Of a stretch of 64,000 bases of DNA, positions 54,586-62,948 are shown one piece after another; within the stretch, counting starts at the first letter, position 1, and each line of letters begins with the position of its first letter. A program made the position numbers and the translations under genes. Source of the DNA: Rudaea sp. (lineage in GTDB: Bacteria > Pseudomonadota > Gammaproteobacteria > Xanthomonadales > Rhodanobacteraceae); NCBI GenBank assembly GCA_031291055.1, contig JARLJU010000204.1, positions 62,001 through 126,000 on the forward strand, read 5' to 3'. The notes beneath the pieces are model-generated. The model was given only the letters and a program-made list of their open reading frames with translations. It was not told the origin of the DNA and searched no databases.

Positions 54586-54667
54586 GGGCGGAGACCGATC
54601 TGGGGAGGGACCGGGCCCCGTAGGTTCACTCAGGGAGGTGAGTGAACCAGGCGCCGTTGCGTGCACC
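54546..54667 (-). ncRNA. sX13-type small regulatory RNA downstream of polA
   Basis: A gene-free stretch after polA reads on the minus strand as a compact RNA of about 122 bases. It has three stem-loops: SL1 with GGTTCACTC (54648-54640) and GAGTGAACC (54631-54623) around the loop ACCTCCCT; SL2 with CCGGTC (54614-54609) and GATCGG (54600-54595) around CCTCCCCA; and a terminator hairpin. Both loops are C-rich and anti-Shine-Dalgarno-like. The position after polA and this architecture match sX13 of Xanthomonas; Spot 42 and ErsA share the polA location. Start is set by the predicted -10. Homology is inferred from layout, not from alignment. Confidence 0.75.
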
Positions 54668-54673
54668 TGACAA

Positions 54674-54703
54674 GTTAGATGGAGCGGGCTCCGTGAAGTT
54701 CAA
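54674..54703 (-). promoter_or_regulatory. Predicted promoter of the sX13-type sRNA
   Basis: On the minus strand TTGAAC (54703-54698), an 18-base spacer and TCTAAC (54679-54674) give a moderate sigma70 promoter; the transcript would begin near 54667. The region 54704-54936 toward polA contains no further feature that I recognise. Confidence 0.5.
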
Positions 54704-54936
54704 GGCTTTACATCGATTTACAGGGGTCGATTCAGACGGGATTCATGCGCTTTTCAATCAAGCGTTTGCGTGCGGATCATGCGCATCGGGCATTACTTCC
54801 GGCATGTAAAGTTTTGTCGCCGCATGTTTGCGCTTTGGAAAAGCCGGGACAAGTAAAACTTCTTTCAAGCAAGCTGCCGCTCGCTCCTGCGCCGCGCGGC
54901 CCGCTTTTGGCATCGCCGACGAGCAGCCAAGAGGCT

Positions 54937-57705
54937 TCAGTGGGCCTCGTCCCAATTCATGCCCACGCCGATATCCACAACCAGAGGTACCGCGAGATCC
55001 GCCGCTGCCACCATGTGCTCGCGCACTCCGGTCTGGATTGACTCGATGCAATCCTCGTGCACTTCAAAAACAAGTTCATCGTGTACTTGCATGACCATGC
55101 GTGCGTCTGCCGGCCGCGTCTGCAGCCATGCGTCGACTGCAATCATGGCGCGCTTGATGATGTCGGCTGCCGTGCCCTGCATCGGTGCGTTGATCGCCGC
55201 GCGCTCCGCGCCTGCGCGCAGACCCTGATTGCGCGAATGGATTTCGTTCAGATAAAGGCGGCGGCCAGACAGGGTTTCGACGTAACCGTCGCGATGCGCC
55301 GCTTCGCGCGTCGTCTGCATGAAGGCCTGCACGCCGGGATAGCGTTCGAAATATCGCTGTATGTAAGTCTGCGCTTCGCCGCGCGAGATACCGAGCTGGC
55401 GTGCCAGGCCGAAGGCGCTCATGCCATACATCAGGCCGAAATTGATCGCTTTCGCCGCGCGGCGCTGATTCGAGTCCACCTGTTCCGGCGGCACGCCAAA
55501 CACTTCGGCCGCGGTGGCACGATGCACGTCCTGATTGCCGTGGAACGCTGCAAGCAAGCCCGGATCTCCGGAAAGATGCGCCATGATGCGCAGCTCGATC
55601 TGCGAATAGTCGGCGGCAAGAATCCTGTGCCCGGCGGGAGCAACGAAGGCCTGGCGGATGCGCCGGCCTTCCTCGGTGCGGATCGGGATGTTCTGCAGGT
55701 TCGGATCGCTCGAAGACAGGCGCCCGGTCTGCGCGACGGCCTGATGGTAGCTGGTATGCACGCGCCCGCTGCGTGGATTGACCTGTTCCGGGAGTTTGTC
55801 GGTGTAGGTGGAGCGCAATTTCGCCAGCGTGCGGTAGTCCAGGATCAGACGCGGCAGTTCATGCTGATTGGCCAGGCCCTCCAGCGCTTCCTCGTTCGTC
55901 GAAGGCTGGCCCGTCGGCGTCTTCTGCGTGACCGGCAGTTTCAGTTCGTCATACAGTAAAGCCTGCAGTTGTTTTGGCGAATCCAGACTGAAGTGCCGTC
56001 CGGCCACGGCGTAGGCGCGCTGCTGCAGCTCGAGCATGCGTCGACCGAGTTCGCCGCTTTGCGCCCTCAACTTTTCTGCGTCGATCAGGACCCCGCATTG
56101 TTCCATCCGTGCCAGCACCGGCACAAGGGGCATTTCGATGTCGGTGAACACGCTGCGCAGTCGGGGTATCGATTCCAGTTTCGGCCACAAGGCCAGATGC
56201 AGACGCAGGGTGATATCGGCATCTTCGGCGGCGTAGTCGGCGGCGCGTTGCACGTCGACCTGGGCAAACGGAATCTGCTTGGCGCCCTTGCCGCATACAT
56301 CTTCGAAGTGGATGGTGTCGACGCCGAGGTATTTCTTCGCCAGCGTATCCATGTCATGGCGATTGCTGCTGGAATTCCACACGTAGGATTCCAGCATCGA
56401 GTCATAGCGCACGCCGCGCACTCCAATGCCGTAGTTAGACAACACATTCATGTCGTACTTCAGGTGCTGGCCCAGTTTGGCTTTTGTTTCATCCTCCAGA
56501 AGCGGACGCAGCGTTTCCAGCACGGCCGCACGGTCAAGTTGCGCGGGTGCGCCGGCATAATCGTGCGCCAGCGGCACATAGGCGGCGCATCCGGGCGCGA
56601 CTGCGAACGACACACCGACGATCTCGGCGCGCATCGGATCGAGCCCGGTGGTCTCGCTGTCGAAAGCGATCAGCGCGGCGTTCTGCAACCTGGCCAGCCA
56701 GATTTCGAATTGCGCCTGCGTCAACACCAGTTCGTAGTCACCTTTTACGGCAAGTTCGGCGGAGGTGATCTCGACGGCAGGATTTGCGGCGACGTTGATC
56801 GCACGCGGTGGCGCCGGCACTCGCACAGTGGATATTGCCGGCGTGTCGTTGCCGGCAACTGCATCCAGATCGCGCAAGGCGGCGTTGAATTCATAGCGTG
56901 TATACAGGTCGTGCAAGGCTGCGGTGTCGGGCTCGCGCAACTTCAGTTCGGACGGCGTGATGTCCAGCGCGACATCGGTCTTGATCGTCGCCAGCTGCCG
57001 CGACAGCGGCAGTTGCCCCAGTGAGGCGCGGAGGCTTTCGCCGATCTTGCCGCCGATCTTGTCCGCATTGGCGATGACGGCATCCAGGCTGCCATATTCC
57101 TGCAGCCACTTGGCGGCAGTCTTCGGCCCGCATTTGGGCACACCCGGAATATTGTCGGCGCTGTCGCCCATCAGGGCCAGATAATCGGCGATCTGATCCG
57201 TGCGTACGCCGAATTTCGCAACCACTCCGGCTTCATCCAGCGTGGAATTGGTCATCGTATTGACCAGGGTCACATGCGCCCCGACCAGCTGCGCAAGATC
57301 CTTGTCGCCCGTGGACACGATCACGTTGCTGCCCGCGGCGACCGCCTGCGTTGCCAGGGTGCCGATCACGTCGTCGGCTTCCACGCCGTCGACGCGCAGG
57401 ATCGGAAAGCCGAGGGCGGCAACGAGGGACAACATCGGTTCGATCTGCGCGCGCAAATCATCCGGCATCGGCGGGCGGTGCGCCTTGTAGTCGGCGAACA
57501 GCTCATCGCGGAATGTCGGGCCGCTAGCGTCCACGACGAAGGCGACAAAATCCGGTTTCGCTTTCAGTGTGGCACGCAACATGTTGACGACGCCGAACAA
57601 GGCGCCCGTGGGTTCCCCAACCCGGTTGCTCAGCGGCGGCAAGGCATGAAAGGCTCGATACAGGTAGCCGGAGCCATCGATCAGGGTAAGTGTGGGCCGA
57701 GTCAT
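54937..57705 (-). CDS. polA: DNA polymerase I
   Basis: A 922-residue polymerase for Okazaki-fragment processing and repair synthesis. It contains the 5'-3' exonuclease domain (about 1-290; LIDGSGYLYRAFHA, GDSADNIPGVPKCGPKTAAKWL), the 3'-5' exonuclease domain (about 330-520; AFDSETTGLDPM, LGQHLKYDMNVL, YAAEDADITL) and the polymerase domain with motif A DYSQIELRIMAHLSGD, motif B RRAAKAINFGLMYGMSAFG and motif C MVMQVHDELVFEV. All catalytic signatures are intact, so it should proofread. It is divergent from the DUF2782 gene. Confidence 0.97.
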   Translation of the reverse strand: MTRPTLTLIDGSGYLYRAFHALPPLSNRVGEPTGALFGVVNMLRATLKAKPDFVAFVVDASGPTFRDELFADYKAHRPPMPDDLRAQIEPMLSLVAALGFPILRVDGVEADDVIGTLATQAVAAGSNVIVSTGDKDLAQLVGAHVTLVNTMTNSTLDEAGVVAKFGVRTDQIADYLALMGDSADNIPGVPKCGPKTAAKWLQEYGSLDAVIANADKIGGKIGESLRASLGQLPLSRQLATIKTDVALDITPSELKLREPDTAALHDLYTRYEFNAALRDLDAVAGNDTPAISTVRVPAPPRAINVAANPAVEITSAELAVKGDYELVLTQAQFEIWLARLQNAALIAFDSETTGLDPMRAEIVGVSFAVAPGCAAYVPLAHDYAGAPAQLDRAAVLETLRPLLEDETKAKLGQHLKYDMNVLSNYGIGVRGVRYDSMLESYVWNSSSNRHDMDTLAKKYLGVDTIHFEDVCGKGAKQIPFAQVDVQRAADYAAEDADITLRLHLALWPKLESIPRLRSVFTDIEMPLVPVLARMEQCGVLIDAEKLRAQSGELGRRMLELQQRAYAVAGRHFSLDSPKQLQALLYDELKLPVTQKTPTGQPSTNEEALEGLANQHELPRLILDYRTLAKLRSTYTDKLPEQVNPRSGRVHTSYHQAVAQTGRLSSSDPNLQNIPIRTEEGRRIRQAFVAPAGHRILAADYSQIELRIMAHLSGDPGLLAAFHGNQDVHRATAAEVFGVPPEQVDSNQRRAAKAINFGLMYGMSAFGLARQLGISRGEAQTYIQRYFERYPGVQAFMQTTREAAHRDGYVETLSGRRLYLNEIHSRNQGLRAGAERAAINAPMQGTAADIIKRAMIAVDAWLQTRPADARMVMQVHDELVFEVHEDCIESIQTGVREHMVAAADLAVPLVVDIGVGMNWDEAH

Positions 57706-57851
57706 GGGGCGGGCATTGGCGTGGGACGGCGAGCTTGGGCCAGCGCCGCGCGTTTTGCAACGAATCGGCCGTCTTTAGCGTCAAGTCAGGATGACGGGGT
57801 GAGGATTGGCGGAGCGCTCTGCTATGCTCGTTGCAACCATGGAGGTGACTC

Positions 57852-58385
57852 ATGAAACCAGTTCCGCTGTCGAACGTCCCGATGTCGAAAATCATGCTGT
57901 CGATGTCGTTCGTCCTGGCCATGACGGGAGCCGTCGCCGCGCAGGATCGCGGCGCCCAGGCTGGCTCCGCAACAACGGCAGTACCGCCGGTTCAGGCGCC
58001 GCCGGGGCTGGATGATCCGGGTCTGAAGCCAGGCGGCCCGGCCGTCGCATTGCCGACGCCCGAGGCGCAGGCAAAGGCCGCCGTCGAAGACACCCGGACC
58101 AACCCGACGCCGAAGCCGGCGGATAGTCCGGGACTGCCGCCCGATGTGCAGGCCGCCGCCAACGCTGCCGAGCTGCCCGTGGTCACCGTGCGCCAGCAGG
58201 GCAACGAGACGGTCGAGGAGTACCGCAAACATGGCCAGCTGGTTTTCGTTCGCGTGCTGTCCGATCACGGACCGGCTCGCTACTACGTCGACAACCCGTC
58301 GGATGTACCGCCGAGCATGCAACAGCTTTCCGGCCCGTCCGGCGTGGTGCAGCCGGTGTACTACAAGTTGTTTGAATGGAAATAG
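57852..58385 (+). CDS. DUF2782-family exported protein
   Basis: A 177-residue protein with a signal peptide (MLSMSFVLAMTGAVAAQ), a Pro/Ala-rich spacer (about 40-105) and a C-terminal domain with VTVRQQGNETVEEYRKHGQLVFVRV and YYVDNPSD typical of DUF2782. Such genes often lie next to polA in gammaproteobacteria; the function is not known. ATG 57852 has GGAGGTGACTC just upstream, a strong ribosome-binding site. The gene is divergent from polA. Confidence 0.86.
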   Translation: MKPVPLSNVPMSKIMLSMSFVLAMTGAVAAQDRGAQAGSATTAVPPVQAPPGLDDPGLKPGGPAVALPTPEAQAKAAVEDTRTNPTPKPADSPGLPPDVQAAANAAELPVVTVRQQGNETVEEYRKHGQLVFVRVLSDHGPARYYVDNPSDVPPSMQQLSGPSGVVQPVYYKLFEWK

Positions 58386-58392
58386 AGGCTGT

Positions 58393-59751
58393 TCACGGCT
58401 CGCGGCCCAGCGCCGCGAGCAACGCGCTGCGCGGTAATTTTCCCGCGCGGTTGCGCGGCAGTTGGCTCACCAGACGCAGCGGTCGCGGCAGAAACACGGG
58501 ATCCACGGCGGCGCGCAGCGCGGTCAGGATATGGGTTTCGACAACACCGTCGGCGACCGCCAGCGCAGCCAGCCTGCCGACACCGTTCGCGTCGGCATCG
58601 AGCTGGAAAACCACGCCATCGACCACGCCCGGGATTGCCAGCAGGCGGCGCGTCAGGTCGCCCAGGGATGCGCGCTTGCCCGCTATCTCGAGCAGATCGC
58701 CATTGCGGCCGCGCAGCATGAAGCATCGCGACGGCAACAGTTCCACAATGTCGTGCAACAGCGTGGGTGCGGAGAAATACGGAGCGCTGACCAAGGTGCC
58801 ATCCGGTTGCGGCTGCAGCTCGACGCCGGGATAAAGGTGCCATGCCTGTTCATGCGCCGTGCGTCGGTGCGCAATCACACAGGTTTCGGTTGAGCCGAAA
58901 AGTTCGATTACGTGCGTGGCGTGGCGCTGCTCGGCAAGTTCGGCCAGGCCGCTTTCAAGCGGCGCCGTTGCCGAGATGATCGCAGCCAGCGGCGGCAGCG
59001 AAATATTTTCCTGCATCAATGCGCGCAAATGGAACGGTGTGGTGACGAGCATGCGTGGCGCCGGCACGTCCGCCAATGCGTGGGCGACGTCGCCCGGGAA
59101 GAAGGGATGTCCTGTATGGATCGCGGCGCGACTGCACAAGGGCAGCAGGATCGACAGCTCTAGTCCGTACATGTGTTGCGGCGGAACCGTGGCAACGATA
59201 TTCGGCGCAATTTCATCCCGGCAAAGCAGTCGCGTGTTCAGCGCACTGCTGGCAAGCAGCGCACGCCACGTCTTCGGATTCGCCTTCGGCGCGCCGGTCG
59301 AGCCCGAGGTGAACCCGATGGCGGCGATCTGATCAAGCGCAATCTCCGGCATGTTCGGCGGCAACGATTCCACATTGTTGCAAAGTGGAGGAATCCGGAA
59401 GAAGCGCGGCGGCGGGGGGTCAAGCGCCCGTTCGCAAAGCACGCGGCTGTATGGATAGGCCTGCATCACTTCGGCGATCGCTTGCGGCGTGCGGGAAGGC
59501 GGCAGCAGGTTTGTCTGTCCGGCCACAGCCACTGCGCAGAAGGCGACCAGAAACCGGTAACGATCCTCGCAAAGATTGACCACGAATTCACCGTCGGGCA
59601 ACTCGGCAGCCAGCGCCAGGACCTCGGCGATGAAATCATGCGCCGCGACGGCTCTGCCTTCGCGCGACGCGATCGCTCGCGCGAGGTCCGCATCGGCCAG
59701 CAGCGGAGCCGATGGCGCGGACGCTTTTCCCGCTTTGATTATTGCCGACAC
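58393..59751 (-). CDS. AMP-binding (acyl/aryl-CoA or -ACP ligase-like) protein
   Basis: A 452-residue ANL-superfamily adenylating enzyme. The P-loop-like motif FTSGSTGAPKANPKTW, the motif FGSTETC and a C-terminal NRAGKLPRSALL with the catalytic lysine are visible. It is shorter than typical acyl-CoA synthetases and resembles AMP-ligases of aryl-polyene or xanthomonadin-type clusters, but no such cluster is adjacent. It starts with GTG 59751, 23 bases after tsaC, so it may share the topA-tsaC transcript. Substrate unknown. Confidence 0.82.
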   Translation of the reverse strand: MSAIIKAGKASAPSAPLLADADLARAIASREGRAVAAHDFIAEVLALAAELPDGEFVVNLCEDRYRFLVAFCAVAVAGQTNLLPPSRTPQAIAEVMQAYPYSRVLCERALDPPPPRFFRIPPLCNNVESLPPNMPEIALDQIAAIGFTSGSTGAPKANPKTWRALLASSALNTRLLCRDEIAPNIVATVPPQHMYGLELSILLPLCSRAAIHTGHPFFPGDVAHALADVPAPRMLVTTPFHLRALMQENISLPPLAAIISATAPLESGLAELAEQRHATHVIELFGSTETCVIAHRRTAHEQAWHLYPGVELQPQPDGTLVSAPYFSAPTLLHDIVELLPSRCFMLRGRNGDLLEIAGKRASLGDLTRRLLAIPGVVDGVVFQLDADANGVGRLAALAVADGVVETHILTALRAAVDPVFLPRPLRLVSQLPRNRAGKLPRSALLAALGREP

Positions 59752-59774
59752 CTTGCCCCCATCATGCCTGCGGT

Positions 59775-60326
59775 TCAGTTTCGCAATATCGCCCCACTGA
59801 TAGCGTCGCGTATTGGCGTCGGCAGCTCAAGCCCCCCGGTTGGTCCGTCGAGGATACACGCGATCTCCGCGCCGAATGCGCAGCGCACCTGTGCTGCCGA
59901 ACGTGCCGGCGCGGCGCCATGGCGATTGGCGCTGGTCGAGACCAAGGCGCCGCCAAAAGCGTGGCACAACCGGCCTGCAAGCGTATGTGCGGTAACGCGC
60001 AGAGCGATCCCGGCATGATCGCCGGCGAGCCAGTCCGGCGTGGCCGCCGAGCGCGGGAACACCCAGGTATGCGGACCTGGCCAGGTCGCGCGCGCGCGCG
60101 CGAGAGCATCCGCTGGCACGGTACCGATGAACTTTTCCACTTGGGAAAAATCTGCCGCGATCAGGAGCACGCCCTGGTCGGCCGGCCGCTGCTTCAGCGC
60201 AAACAACCGCGCGACGGCGCCTTGATTCAATGGGTCGCAGCCGAGGCCATACACAGCCTCGGTCGGATAGGCTATGACGTCGCCGGCACGTAGTGCGGCG
60301 ACCGCTCCGGCGATCGCGGCGTCCAT
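59775..60326 (-). CDS. tsaC: Threonylcarbamoyl-AMP synthase (YrdC/Sua5)
   Basis: It makes L-threonylcarbamoyl-AMP from threonine, bicarbonate and ATP for the t6A37 modification of ANN-decoding tRNAs. The 183-residue protein is of the short YrdC type, with AGDVIAYPTEAVYGLGCDP near the N-terminus, LKQRPADQGVLLIA and TSANRHGAAPA. ATG 60326 fits the family; the frame runs on into topA upstream. It starts 2 bases after the topA stop. No C-terminal Sua5 domain is present. Confidence 0.95.
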   Translation of the reverse strand: MDAAIAGAVAALRAGDVIAYPTEAVYGLGCDPLNQGAVARLFALKQRPADQGVLLIAADFSQVEKFIGTVPADALARARATWPGPHTWVFPRSAATPDWLAGDHAGIALRVTAHTLAGRLCHAFGGALVSTSANRHGAAPARSAAQVRCAFGAEIACILDGPTGGLELPTPIRDAISGAILRN

Positions 60327-60328
60327 GT

Positions 60329-62791
60329 TCAGGTGGTGCCGGGCGCTTTGCGTGTGCCGGTCTTCTTGGCGGTTTTCCTTGCTGGCCGTTTTTTCGCCGG
60401 TGCCTTCTTTGCCGCGGTCTTCTTGACGGCAACTGTCTTTGCCGGCGCCGCCTTCGCGGCGGTTTTGGCGGCCTTGCCGAAGCGTCCACCGCCGCGCTTG
60501 GGCTTGATCGGCGCAGCCGCCAGCAACTCGGCGCATTCGGCTTCGGTGAGTGATGCCGGTTCGCGGTCTTTCGGAATGCGCGCGTTCTTCTCGCCGTCGG
60601 TGATGTACGGACCGTAGCGTCCGTTCAGCACCTGGATCGCTCCGTCGCGGAAGCTCGCGATCAGGCGATTGCGCGCGATCTCCGCTTTCTCGTGCAGCAA
60701 GGCAACAGCCCGTGCCAGCTCGATCGTGTAGGGGTCATCTTCCGGTTTCAGTGACGCGTATACGCTGCCATGTTTCACGAACGGGCCGAAGCGGCCGATG
60801 CCGACGCTAATCGTTTCACCGTCGTCGGCCTTGCCAAGATCGCGTGGCAGTTTGAACAATTGCAGCGCATCTTCCAGCGAAATCGTATGGATGCTCTGGC
60901 CGGGACGCAGGCTGGCGAAACGCGGCTTGTCCTCGTCGTCCTTGGTACCGATCTGCGCCATCGGGCCGTAGCGGCCGAGGCGCACTGAGATCGGCTTGCC
61001 GGACGCCGGCTCGATGCCCAGCTCGCGAGCGCCCGTGGCTTCGGCGCGATCGACTGATTCGCTCTTCTCCGCAACCAGGGTCTTGAACGGGGTCCAGAAG
61101 CGCCGCATCAGCGGCACCCATTCCTCTTCGCCGCGGCTCACTGCATCGAGCTCGTCTTCGAGCTTGGCCGTGAAGTCGTAGTCGACATATTGGGCGAAGT
61201 GGCCGGACAGGAACTTCGCCACCGCGCGGCCGACATCGGTCGGTCGGAAACGGCGGCTGTCCAGGGTCACATATTCGCGTGCCAGCAGGGTCTGGATGAT
61301 GCTGGCGTAGGTCGATGGGCGACCGATGCCGTACTCCTCGAGCGTCTTGACCAGGCTGGCTTCCGAATACCGCGGCGGTGGCTCGGTGAAATGCTGGTCG
61401 GCAAGGATGTCGGCCAGTGGCACCGCTTCGCCGATCTTCATCGCGGGCAGCTTGCGCGCCTCGTCCTCGTCGTCGGTGTTCTTCTGGTCTCGGCCTTCCT
61501 CGTAGACGGCAAGAAAACCCGGGTCGACCACGGTCGTGCCGCTGGCGCGGAACGCGGAATTGTCGCCGGCATCCAGATCCACCGACACGGTATTCAAGGT
61601 TGCGTACTGCATCTGGCTGGCGACCGCGCGTTTCCAGATCAGGTCATAAAGCTTGCGCTGGTCGTCGTTGAGGAATGCGGCAACGCTGGCCGGCGTATGC
61701 AGCGCAGATGTCGGCCGGATCGCCTCGTGCGCTTCCTGCGCATTCTTGGATTTGGAACGGTAGAAATTCGGGGTTTCCGGCAGCGCCTTGGCGCCAAAAT
61801 CGCGTGCGATGACCTTGCGCAGTTCGGCTATCGCATCGTTGCCGATATTCAGCGAATCGGTACGCATGTAGGTAATCAGGCCCACCGTGCCTTCGGTGCC
61901 GATCGCGACGCCTTCGTACAGGCCTTGCGCCAGACGCATCGTGCGGCTGGTCGTGAAGCCGAGTTTGCGCGCGGCCTCCTGCTGCAGGGTTGACGTGGTA
62001 AACGGTGGCGAGGGGCGCCGTTTGCGCTCCTTGGACTGTACTTCGGAAACCACCAGCCTGCCTTGCGCGGATTTGAGCAGGGCGTTGCGCGCCGCGTGCG
62101 CGTCGGCGTCGTTGGTCAGGTCGAACTGTTCGAATTTCTTGCCGCGCAGCTTCAGCAGGCGCGCGGAAAAGCGCTGGTCCGGATGCGCGCAGTCGGCTTC
62201 GATCGTCCAGTATTCGCGCGCCTTGAACGCTTCGATTTCCTCTTCGCGCTCGACGATCATGCGCAGCGCCGGTGACTGCACGCGTCCCGCGGACAGTCCG
62301 CGCTGCACCTTGCGCCACAGCACCGGCGAAAGATTGAAACCGACAAGATAGTCAAGCGCACGCCGCGCCTGCTGGGCGTTCACCAGGTCCAGCGACAGTT
62401 CGCGCGGATTGGCCACGGCTTCCTGGATGGCGTGCGGCGTGATCTCGGAAAACACGACCCGGTGCACGGTCTTGCCCTTGAGCAGATTGCGCTCGCGCAG
62501 GATCTCGGCGATGTGCCAGGAAATGGCTTCGCCCTCGCGATCCAAGTCGGTGGCCAGATACAGGGCGTCGGCCTTGGCCGCTGCCTTGGCAATTGCATCG
62601 ACATGCTTCTCATTGCGCTCAATGACCTCGTAAGCCATGGCGAAGTCGTGGTCGGTATCGACGGCGCCTTCCTTCGGTCGCAGGTCGCGCACGTGCCCGT
62701 AGGACGCCAGTACCTGAAAGTCCTTGCCGAGGTATTTGTTGATCGTCTTGGCCTTGGCAGGCGATTCGACGATAAGCAGGTTTTTCGCCAT
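60329..62791 (-). CDS. topA: DNA topoisomerase I
   Basis: A type IA topoisomerase that relaxes negative supercoils. The 820-residue protein starts MAKNLLIVESPAKAKTINKYLG (Toprim, about 1-150), has the catalytic Tyr308 in GLITYMRTDSLN, and three C-terminal topoisomerase repeats (ISVRLGRYGPMAQIG, ISVGIGRFGPFVKHG, IQVLNGRYGPYITDG) in place of Cys4 zinc fingers. The tail is rich in Lys, Ala and Pro (about 770-820). An ATG at 62803 would add four residues; I prefer 62791. It lies in a leftward cluster with dprA upstream and tsaC downstream. Confidence 0.96.
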   Translation of the reverse strand: MAKNLLIVESPAKAKTINKYLGKDFQVLASYGHVRDLRPKEGAVDTDHDFAMAYEVIERNEKHVDAIAKAAAKADALYLATDLDREGEAISWHIAEILRERNLLKGKTVHRVVFSEITPHAIQEAVANPRELSLDLVNAQQARRALDYLVGFNLSPVLWRKVQRGLSAGRVQSPALRMIVEREEEIEAFKAREYWTIEADCAHPDQRFSARLLKLRGKKFEQFDLTNDADAHAARNALLKSAQGRLVVSEVQSKERKRRPSPPFTTSTLQQEAARKLGFTTSRTMRLAQGLYEGVAIGTEGTVGLITYMRTDSLNIGNDAIAELRKVIARDFGAKALPETPNFYRSKSKNAQEAHEAIRPTSALHTPASVAAFLNDDQRKLYDLIWKRAVASQMQYATLNTVSVDLDAGDNSAFRASGTTVVDPGFLAVYEEGRDQKNTDDEDEARKLPAMKIGEAVPLADILADQHFTEPPPRYSEASLVKTLEEYGIGRPSTYASIIQTLLAREYVTLDSRRFRPTDVGRAVAKFLSGHFAQYVDYDFTAKLEDELDAVSRGEEEWVPLMRRFWTPFKTLVAEKSESVDRAEATGARELGIEPASGKPISVRLGRYGPMAQIGTKDDEDKPRFASLRPGQSIHTISLEDALQLFKLPRDLGKADDGETISVGIGRFGPFVKHGSVYASLKPEDDPYTIELARAVALLHEKAEIARNRLIASFRDGAIQVLNGRYGPYITDGEKNARIPKDREPASLTEAECAELLAAAPIKPKRGGGRFGKAAKTAAKAAPAKTVAVKKTAAKKAPAKKRPARKTAKKTGTRKAPGTT

Positions 62792-62948
62792 GAAAGATTC
62801 CATTGCCGCGCCACCGCCCAGGCCATCAGCGTCGTCGCGTCGAGCACGAATTGAGTCGCAAGATGGGCGCGATTGCCGCGGCGCCCTTATTTCAGTGTGG
62901 CCACAGAGCCGGGCGTGCTGTCAAGCCGACCGGTCCTTGGCACAGGCC

